Source: Kitasatospora paranensis (GTDB taxonomy: Bacteria > Actinomycetota > Actinomycetes > Streptomycetales > Streptomycetaceae). Taken from it: DNA of 64,000 nt. How positions within the stretch are numbered: position 1 is the stretch's first letter; every line of letters begins with the position of its first letter. The translations under genes and the position numbers were made by a program. The notes beneath the pieces were generated by a model. That model was not told the origin of the DNA. It was given only the letters and a program-made list of their open reading frames with translations, and did not search any database. Location of the stretch: positions 1,364,001 through 1,428,000 of the forward strand of contig NZ_BAABKV010000001.1 in the NCBI RefSeq assembly GCF_039544005.1, written 5' to 3'. Shown here one piece after another: positions 58,066 through 64,000 of this stretch.

Positions 58066-59808
58066 CTACCAGCCGGCTTTCTCGGCGACCACCTCGTAGG
58101 TGCTGTCCAGGCCGGCCATCAGCCGGGGGATGTCGTTCACGTGGAGGGCGACACCGAAGGACTTCTCCAGCGCGACGGTGAACTCGACGGCGAGCAGCGA
58201 GTCCGAGTCCAGATCGGTCTCGAAGGACCCGGCCGCCTCGATCTCCTCGGGTTCGGCCTGGAACACCATGGCCGCGACGTCCCGCATCTGCGCGATGCGG
58301 CCGGCACGGTCGGTGCCGGTGCTGGAACCGGTGCTGGCGCTGGTGCTGGTGCTGGTGCTGGTGCTTTCCATCGTTCCACTCTCACTTCCGGGAATCGGCG
58401 GCTGCTGCTCCTCCGGTCGGTGGCGCAGCAGGTGGAGGGCAGCGGGCAGGGTGTCGTCGACGGCCGAGCGCAGCAGCCGCAGGTAGTCCTCGGCCAGCTC
58501 GCGGGCCGCGCGCTCGGTGAACAGGGAGGTGTTGTACTTGAGCTTCGCCTGCACCCCGGCGGCCCGCCGGGTCACCTGCAGGGTCAGTTCGAACTGGCCC
58601 TGCTGTTGCGGCAGGTAGTACTCCGCGGCGCGGAGTCCGGCGTGCTCGACCTGCCGGCCCGGTTCGAGCGCCGCGGCGATCGGGTCGTCCTCGGCGGGCT
58701 CGTTGAGGACGAACAGGGCCGTGAACAGCCCGGGGCGGCCGGGGTCGCGCGGCAGCTCGGAGAGCCGGGGCAGCAGGGCGAAGGGGTAGTCGCGGTGCAT
58801 CAGGCCCCGCCACAGCCCGGCCGTGGTGCGGCGCAGCACGGTGTCGAAGGAGTCGTCGGGGTCGAGGTGCACCCGCAGCGGCAGGGTGTTGACGAAGTAG
58901 CCGATCGCGTCGTGGAGTTCGCTGCCCTGCCGCTGGGTCACCGGGTAGCCGAGGACGAAGTCGTGCCGGCCGCTGTGGCGGTGGAGGAGCAGCTGGAAGA
59001 CCGTGACGAGGTAGGCGAAGGCGGTGACGTTCCGGGCGGCGAGCGCCTCGCCGAGTCCGGCCACCAGGTCCGCCGGCAGCGGGAGGTCGATCTCGGCGCC
59101 CTCGGAGCGGTAGACGGCGGGACGCGGCCGGTCGGTTGGCAGTTCGGTGTGGCGGGTCACGCCCGCGAGTTCGCGCTGCCAGTACTGCCGGGCGCGGTCC
59201 GCCCGCGGCGAGGCCAGGTACGCGCCCTGCCGCCGTGCGAAGTCCTCGAAGGCGGCGCCGTCGTCCGGTGCGGTGTGCTCCGTGCCGGCCGCGAGCGCCG
59301 CGTAGTGCGAGAGGATCTCCCGGCAGATGAGCAGCTGGGAGACGTTGTCCGCGACGATGTGGTGGGCCGTCGCCAGCAGGATGTCCGGGCCGCCGCGGGT
59401 GCGCAGCAGCGCCGTCCTGATCGGCGGCTCCCGGTCGAGGCGGAACGGCCTGCGCGTCAGCTCCAGTGCGAAGGCGTGCAGTTCGGCGTCCGGGAGGTCG
59501 GCCTCGTACAGGTCGAGCCGGCCGGAGGCGCCGGAGGCCGGCGCCCGGCGGCGGCGGATCCGGCCGGTCGGGTCGCAGTCGAAGACGGAGTCGAGCAGGG
59601 CGTGGCCGCGGACGGTCGCGCGGACGGCCTGCGCCAGCACCCCGGTGTCCACCGGGAAGTGCAGGCGGAGCGCCGCGGTGACGTTGTAGGCGGCACAGTC
59701 CGGTTCGAGGTTCTGGATCAGCCAGAGGGCTTCCTGACCGAGGGTCAGTGCACCGCCGGCCGTGGGCGCGGAATTCCGCCGAATCGCCCCAGTCGCCGCA
59801 GGATTCAT
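58066..59808 (-). CDS. Condensation domain-carrier protein fusion
   Basis: 580 residues. The condensation domain (about 20-440) begins LTLGQEALWLIQNLEPDCAAY and has AHHIVADNVS, where the final Gly of HHxxxDG is Asn. A Ser-Thr linker (about 470-490) made by six-base repeats leads to a carrier domain of acyl-carrier type (IEAAGSFETDLDSDSLLAVEF, Ser as phosphopantetheine site). The linker starts with an ATG, so an internal start for a free carrier is possible. It is the first gene leftward of promoter region B and is followed by the amino acid:carrier ligase, which would load its carrier. Confidence 0.85.
   Translation of the reverse strand: MNPAATGAIRRNSAPTAGGALTLGQEALWLIQNLEPDCAAYNVTAALRLHFPVDTGVLAQAVRATVRGHALLDSVFDCDPTGRIRRRRAPASGASGRLDLYEADLPDAELHAFALELTRRPFRLDREPPIRTALLRTRGGPDILLATAHHIVADNVSQLLICREILSHYAALAAGTEHTAPDDGAAFEDFARRQGAYLASPRADRARQYWQRELAGVTRHTELPTDRPRPAVYRSEGAEIDLPLPADLVAGLGEALAARNVTAFAYLVTVFQLLLHRHSGRHDFVLGYPVTQRQGSELHDAIGYFVNTLPLRVHLDPDDSFDTVLRRTTAGLWRGLMHRDYPFALLPRLSELPRDPGRPGLFTALFVLNEPAEDDPIAAALEPGRQVEHAGLRAAEYYLPQQQGQFELTLQVTRRAAGVQAKLKYNTSLFTERAARELAEDYLRLLRSAVDDTLPAALHLLRHRPEEQQPPIPGSESGTMESTSTSTSTSASTGSSTGTDRAGRIAQMRDVAAMVFQAEPEEIEAAGSFETDLDSDSLLAVEFTVALEKSFGVALHVNDIPRLMAGLDSTYEVVAEKAGW
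58331..58366 (-). repeat. 6-bp tandem repeat coding a Ser-Thr linker
   Basis: Repeated GCTGGT (AGCACC on the coding strand) gives (Ser-Thr)n between the condensation and carrier domains. Confidence 0.85.
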
Positions 59809-59852
59809 GCTCTGTCCGTCTCCCGTCCGGTTGGCGCACCGCTTCCACGCCC

Positions 59853-59965
59853 CTAGTACGGCACGGGTCCGAACGGCACGACAAGGAATCGGGACGGCAA
59901 CTTTCCTGCCTGTCGGAAGCTGCCGGACACTTGCCTGTCCCCCTTCGCGGGGCGGCTCCTACGCT
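59853..59965. promoter_or_regulatory. Divergent SARP-type promoter region B
   Basis: Rightward: TGCC at 59907, 59921 and 59932 (spacing 14 and 11 bp) and -10 TACGCT at 59960-59965, 22 bp after the last repeat. Leftward: TTGCCGT and a weaker repeat lie in 59881-59900, and a -10 TACTAG (59853-59858, minus strand) follows at about 23 bp. The stretch GGCAACTTTCCTGCCTG equals that in region A. Confidence 0.65.
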
Positions 59966-60053
59966 GTGATCGTGATGCCTGCAGAGGCGATGAAAAGGCA
60001 GCAGGACAAATGTCGGATCGGCCTTGAACTGTCCGATTGGGGGTTGACGAGCA

Positions 60054-61047
60054 TTGATATATGAGAACGCCTACGAGATGATCCAGGACGATGTCTTCCT
60101 GCATCTCGGCGACGCCGCACGGAATATCGACCTCTATCTGAAGATCGAGGGTCTCAATCCCGCCGGGTCGATCAAGCTGAAGACCGCGCGGAGCATGGTG
60201 GAGGACGCCGAGCGCCGGGGGCCGTGCGCCCCGGATGCAGTCTCATCGAGTCGTCGTCCGGCAGTCTCGGTATCGCCCTGGCGATGATCTCCGCCGCCAA
60301 GGGTACCGGTTCCTGTGCGTCACCGATCCCAACACCCCGGCGCTGAGCGTCGACATGATCAGGGCCCTGGGCTCCGAGGTGGTCGAGGTGGACCGGCCCG
60401 ACCCGAGCGGCGGCTACCTGGGCAGCAGGATCGCCTACATCCACGAGCGGCTCGCCGCCGACCCGGGTCTCGTCTGGCTCAACCAGTACGCCAATCCGGC
60501 GAACTGGGCGGTGCACGACCGGTGCACGGCGGCGGCGATCACCGCGGAGATCCCGGACATCGACTACCTGTTCGTCGGCACCGGCACCTCGGGCACCCTG
60601 ATGGGCTGCATCCGGCACTTCCGGCGGCACTCCCCCGACACCCGGATCATCGCGGTGGACGCGGTCGGCTCGGTCAACTTCGACGCGGTCGCGGCGCCGC
60701 GGTACATCCCCGGGATCGGGGCGAGCCGGCGGCCGGAGATCTTCCGCCCGGAACTCGTGGACGACGTGGTGCTGGTCTCCGAGACCGAGACCGTCCGGAC
60801 GTGCCGTTGGCTGGCCCGCCGGTACGGGCTGGTGGCCGGCGGGTCGACCGGGTCCGTGATCCGGGCGGTGCAGCTGCGGGCGCCCGAACTGCCCGCCGGT
60901 TCCCGCGTGGTGGCCATCTCGCCGGATCTCGGCGAGCGCTACGCACGCACCATCTACGACGACGCCTGGGTGGGCGAGAAGTTCGGTCCGGACTGCCTGG
61001 GCCGCCCGGCCGACCAGTTGTCCGCCCTGACGACGGTGAGGAGCTGA
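60054..61047 (+). CDS. sbnA: 2,3-diaminopropionate biosynthesis protein SbnA (two one-base frame breaks)
   Basis: About 331 residues after restoring a G at 60217-60221 and at 60301-60303, giving CSLIESSSGSLGIALAMISA followed by AKGYRFLCVTDPN. The cysteine-synthase-like PLP fold has the PLP Lys in GLNPAGSIKLKTA, the glycine-rich loop GTGTSGTLMG and SPDLGERYARTIYDD near the end. SbnA joins O-phosphoserine and glutamate to N-(1-amino-1-carboxy-2-ethyl)glutamate, the precursor of diaminopropionate. The start is uncertain: TTG 60054 or ATG 60078. It is the first gene rightward of promoter region B and is followed at once by SbnB. Confidence 0.9.
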
Positions 61048-61049
61048 CC

Positions 61050-62054
61050 ATGTTCTCCTTCGAGGTGATGGGCGGCAGGCACATCCGTGACATCATCGAG
61101 GCGTCGCGGCCGGAGATCTACGACCGGGTCCGGGAGACCTACCTGGCCCACCACCGCGGCGCGACGATCAACCCGAACAGCTACTTCCTGCGGTTCCCCG
61201 AGAAGCCCGATGCCCGGATCATCGCCCTGCCCGCCGCGCTGCGCGAGGACGGGCGGGTGGCGGGCATCAAGTGGATCAGCAGCTTCCCCGGCAACGTCGC
61301 CCGCAACGTCCCACGTGCCTCGGCCGTCCTGCTGCTGAACGACCTGGACACCGGATACCCCTTCGCCTGCCTGGAGGCGGCGCAGATCAGCGCCGCCCGC
61401 ACGGCGGCGTCGGCGGTGCTCGGGGCCGAGCAGCTGCACGGATCGCGCAGCGCGGGCAGGCTCGCGGTCGTCGGCGCGGGCATCATCTCGCGCAACATCC
61501 TGGAGTTCTTCCACGCGCTCGGCTGGTCGTTCGGCGCGATCGCCGTCCACGACGCCGTCGAGGAGTACGCGCGGAAGTCCGCCCGCCACGCCGAGTCGCT
61601 CGGCTACCCGGCGGCGGCCTGCACCGCCCTGGACGAGGCCCTGGCCAGCGCCGACCTCGTGGTCCTGGCCACGACCGCCGCCGCGCCGTACATCCTGCGC
61701 CCGGACGCGCTGTCCGCGGGCCAGAGCGTGCTCAACATCTCGCTGCGGGACATCGGCCCCGAGCTGGTGGCCGCCTCGCACAACGTCGTCGACGACGTGG
61801 AGCACTGCCTGAACGCCGGCACCTCGCCGCACCTGGCGGTGCAGCGGTTCGGGCACCGCGACTTCATCGACGGGACGCTCGCGCAACTCCTCCTCGGCGA
61901 GATCCGCGTCGGGCGGGACAGACCCCGGATCTTCTCGCCGTTCGGCCTCGGCGTGCTCGACCTCGCGGTCGGCCACGAAGTCCTGCGGATCGGCCGGAAG
62001 AGCGGTCAGGTTCAACACGTGCCGGACTTCTTCGCCGAGGTCGAACGATGGTGA
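61050..62054 (+). CDS. sbnB: 2,3-diaminopropionate biosynthesis protein SbnB
   Basis: 334 residues, ornithine cyclodeaminase/mu-crystallin family: NSYFLRFPEKPDARIIALPA, GIKWISSFPGNVARNVPRAS, the Rossmann loop LAVVGAGIISRNILEFF and LNISLRDIGPELV. SbnB oxidises the SbnA product with NAD, releasing L-2,3-diaminopropionate and 2-oxoglutarate. ATG 61050 follows GAGGAG and lies two bases behind the SbnA stop. Confidence 0.95.
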   Translation: MFSFEVMGGRHIRDIIEASRPEIYDRVRETYLAHHRGATINPNSYFLRFPEKPDARIIALPAALREDGRVAGIKWISSFPGNVARNVPRASAVLLLNDLDTGYPFACLEAAQISAARTAASAVLGAEQLHGSRSAGRLAVVGAGIISRNILEFFHALGWSFGAIAVHDAVEEYARKSARHAESLGYPAAACTALDEALASADLVVLATTAAAPYILRPDALSAGQSVLNISLRDIGPELVAASHNVVDDVEHCLNAGTSPHLAVQRFGHRDFIDGTLAQLLLGEIRVGRDRPRIFSPFGLGVLDLAVGHEVLRIGRKSGQVQHVPDFFAEVERW

Positions 62055-62091
62055 CGCCCGGCGGCAACCCGGCCCGAACGGAGGTTGGTTG

Positions 62092-63038
62092 ATGACGAAG
62101 CACAGGATCAGGCACCTGATCTCACTCGACGACCTGTCCGACACGGACGTGCGGGACATCGTCGAGCGCGGCGCGGTGCTGGCCCGCCGGGCGGAGGCGG
62201 GACAGGGCGTCGGGAACACGGCGCTCGCCGGCGACGTCGTCGGCGTCTACTTCCGCAAGACCTCGACCCGTACCCGCACCGCCTTCTCGGCGGGCGCGCT
62301 GCGGCTCGGCGCCGGCGTCCTCTCCTACGGGCCGGACGACCTGCAGCTCAACACCGGGGAGACCACCGAGGACACCGGCCGGGTGATGTCCGGGATGCTC
62401 GACGTCCTGGTGGCCCGGACGGCCGGCGACCCGCGAGAGATGCGGGCCTGGGCCGCACAGCGCCGGATGGCCGTCGTCAACGCGATGAGCGCCGACGAGC
62501 ACCCCACCCAGGGCCTGACCGACCTGACCACCCTCGCCGTGCGGTTCGGCACGGTGGACGGACTGAGCGTGCTGTACGTCGGCGAGGGGAACAACTCCGC
62601 CGCGGCGCTCGCCCTGGGCCTGAGCCGCCACCGGGGGTGCGGCTCGAGCTGCGGACCCCGGCGGGCTACGGCCTGGCCCCGGCCGTCCTCGCCCGGGCCC
62701 GGGAACAGGCGGCCGCCCACGGCTCCACGGTGGCCGAACGGCACGACCTCGCCGATCTGCCCGCGGACTTCGACGCGGCCTACACGACCCGCTGGCAGAC
62801 CACCGGCACCAGCAAGCCGGACCCGCACTGGCGGCAGGCGTTCGCGCCGTTCCAGGTGTCGGGGCAGCTGATGGAGCGCGCCCCCAAGGCCGTGTTCATG
62901 CACGACCTGCCCGCCCACCGGGGCGAGGAGGTCACCGCCGAGGTGCTCGACGGGCCGTCGAGCATCGCCTTCCAGCAGGCCGAGAACAAGCTCTACAGCG
63001 CCATGGCCGTCCTGGAGTGGTGCCGTGACGCCCACTGA
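62092..63038 (+). CDS. Ornithine-carbamoyltransferase-like enzyme, VioL type (one-base frame break)
   Basis: About 315 residues from ATG 62092 (GGAGG at 8 bases) after adding one G to GGGGG at 62633-62637. The carbamoyl-phosphate site is FRKTSTRTRTAF, the second domain has SADEHPTQGLTDLTTLA, and the loop that is HCLPAHRGEEV in classical OTC reads MHDLPAHRGEEV, so the substrate Cys is Asp. Right behind SbnA/SbnB, it most likely carbamoylates the side-chain amine of diaminopropionate to give ureidoalanine, free or carrier-bound, as VioL does in viomycin biosynthesis. Confidence 0.85.
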
Positions 63039-63112
63039 CCGCCGCCGCCCGGCGACGCCCGACCGGGCCGAACCGGCCGGCCGCGCTGAACCGCCCGGGG
63101 ACGGAGGACCGC

Positions 63113-64000
63113 ATGCTCCACCTGCGTAAGGTCGTGCCGTTCGTGCCGGAGCACAGTACGGCGATCGCCGACATGCGGGACGCGCTGGGCGTCGCCGACT
63201 CCGAGATCCGGCTGCTCACCCGTTTCCTTGGGCTCGAACGGATCGTCACCGCCGAGGGGCTGACGACGCTCGACATGCTGCTCGCCCTCGGCCAGGAGGC
63301 ACTGGCCGGCGCGGACCGCTCCCTGGTGCGGTACCTGATCCACGCCCACACGGTGCAGCACGTCGCTCCTCCGGCCCTGCGCTGGATGGACGTGCTGCGC
63401 GACAAGCTGGGGCTCGCCGAGGCGGCCGCGTTCTCGATGTCCCACCAGGGCTGCGTGATCGGCCTGTCCGCGCTGCGGGCCGCCGAGGCGCTGCTCGGGA
63501 CCGAGCCCGCCGGGAGCACGGCGCTGATCCTGATCGGCGAGAAGGCGCTGTCCCCCGTGATGCAGCACATCCCGGGCACGTCCGTCCTCGGGGACGCGAC
63601 CGCCGGCGTCCTGGTCGCCCTCGACGGCCCGGGGGACGTGCTGCTGAGCACCGCGCACCGCACGCTCGGCGAGTTCCACCGGGCCCGGCACATGTCCGAG
63701 GAGCTCGCGCAGCGCTACACCCAGGCCTACACGCCCACGCTGGCCTCGGTGATGGTCGAGGCGGTGCACTCCGCGGGCCTGGAGATCGGGGAGATCGACC
63801 TCGTCCTGCCGCACAACGTCAACCGGTACTCGTGGACGGCCACGGCGCGCCGGCTCGGCCTGCCGCTCGAACGCGTCTACCTGGAGAACGTCCCGACGAT
63901 GGGCCACTGCTTCTGCGCGGACCCCTTCGTGAACCTCTCGACCGCGCGCGCCGAGAACGCGGTGCGGCCGGGCGAGACCGTGCTGATGGTCTCCGCAGGC
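63113..64000 (+). CDS. KAS III family protein (partial, runs off the window)
   Basis: 296 residues are visible from ATG 63113 (GGAGG upstream). The thiolase fold has Cys114 in SMSHQGCVIGL and His234 in VLPHNVNRYSW. Where FabH has the catalytic Asn, this protein has His265 (TMGHCFCADPF). This points to an acyltransferase-like KAS III rather than a decarboxylating condensing enzyme. It lies in the SbnA/SbnB/carbamoyltransferase operon. Together with the KAS III at 27444-28507, the cluster has two such proteins. Confidence 0.85.
   Translation, partial: MLHLRKVVPFVPEHSTAIADMRDALGVADSEIRLLTRFLGLERIVTAEGLTTLDMLLALGQEALAGADRSLVRYLIHAHTVQHVAPPALRWMDVLRDKLGLAEAAAFSMSHQGCVIGLSALRAAEALLGTEPAGSTALILIGEKALSPVMQHIPGTSVLGDATAGVLVALDGPGDVLLSTAHRTLGEFHRARHMSEELAQRYTQAYTPTLASVMVEAVHSAGLEIGEIDLVLPHNVNRYSWTATARRLGLPLERVYLENVPTMGHCFCADPFVNLSTARAENAVRPGETVLMVSAG

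Noticed and set aside
58066-58372. A separate carrier-protein gene starting at the ATG before the Ser-Thr linker
   Set aside because: The frame is continuous with the condensation domain with no stop between; an internal start cannot be excluded but is not shown.
1-64000. tRNA, rRNA or CRISPR arrays
   Set aside because: None was recognised; the tandem repeats found are short, in frame within genes or next to terminators, and have no spacer structure.

Overview
The window is very GC-rich DNA with Streptomyces-type promoters, SARP regulation and actinobacterial DnaE, nitrate reductase and ModA proteins. It most likely comes from a Streptomycetaceae chromosome (Streptomyces, Kitasatospora or a relative); the genus cannot be fixed from sequence alone.

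Left part, 1-24.3 kb, is mostly housekeeping and accessory genes. It holds a DpiB/DpiA-type two-component pair, a COG4705 membrane protein, an OmpR-type regulator with its kinase, the decayed remains of an iron-type ABC transporter (4603-5500), a PAS/PP2C signalling phosphatase, a CorA-like transporter, dnaE and a DUF3048 lipoprotein. A molybdenum/nitrate locus follows: a 1.6-kresidue nitrate reductase-flavoprotein fusion with two flavodoxin domains, a truncated moeA and an orphan modA. Next is a divergent pair made of a macrodomain protein and a uracil-DNA-glycosylase/ADP-ribosyltransferase fusion, then a Y4yA-type PLP decarboxylase.

Right part, about 24.8-64 kb (running off the end), is a nonribosomal peptide cluster. 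A SARP regulator (24777) is followed by a KAS III / flavin reductase / LLM monooxygenase operon; a free condensation protein with two ATP-grasp ligase genes; a long minus-strand NRPS operon (50273 down to 37900: PCP-TE, type II TE, half-C-A, MbtH, A-PCP-C-PCP, C-PCP-C-A*-PCP); a VioC-like hydroxylase; two ABC exporters and an HTH/NB-ARC regulator; an amino acid:carrier-protein ligase beside a C-carrier protein; and the 2,3-diaminopropionate pair SbnA/SbnB with an OTC-like carbamoyltransferase and a second KAS III. The SbnA/SbnB, carbamoyltransferase and VioC-like genes resemble those used for diaminopropionate, ureidoalanine and beta-hydroxy amino acids in viomycin-type pathways, but the remaining genes do not match a pathway I recognise. 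An IS5-family element sits 11 bp after the last ATP-grasp gene.

Three divergent intergenic regions of the cluster (30381-30475, 50337-50415, 59853-59965) share the same architecture: TGCC-type direct repeats 11 bp apart, placed about 22 bp before a -10 box. This suggests that one SARP switches on all six flanking transcription units.

About 25 reading frames are broken by loss of exactly one base in a short G or C run, including in dnaE. Every affected gene regains an intact frame if one base is restored per site, so these are most likely sequencing errors and such genes are annotated here across the break.
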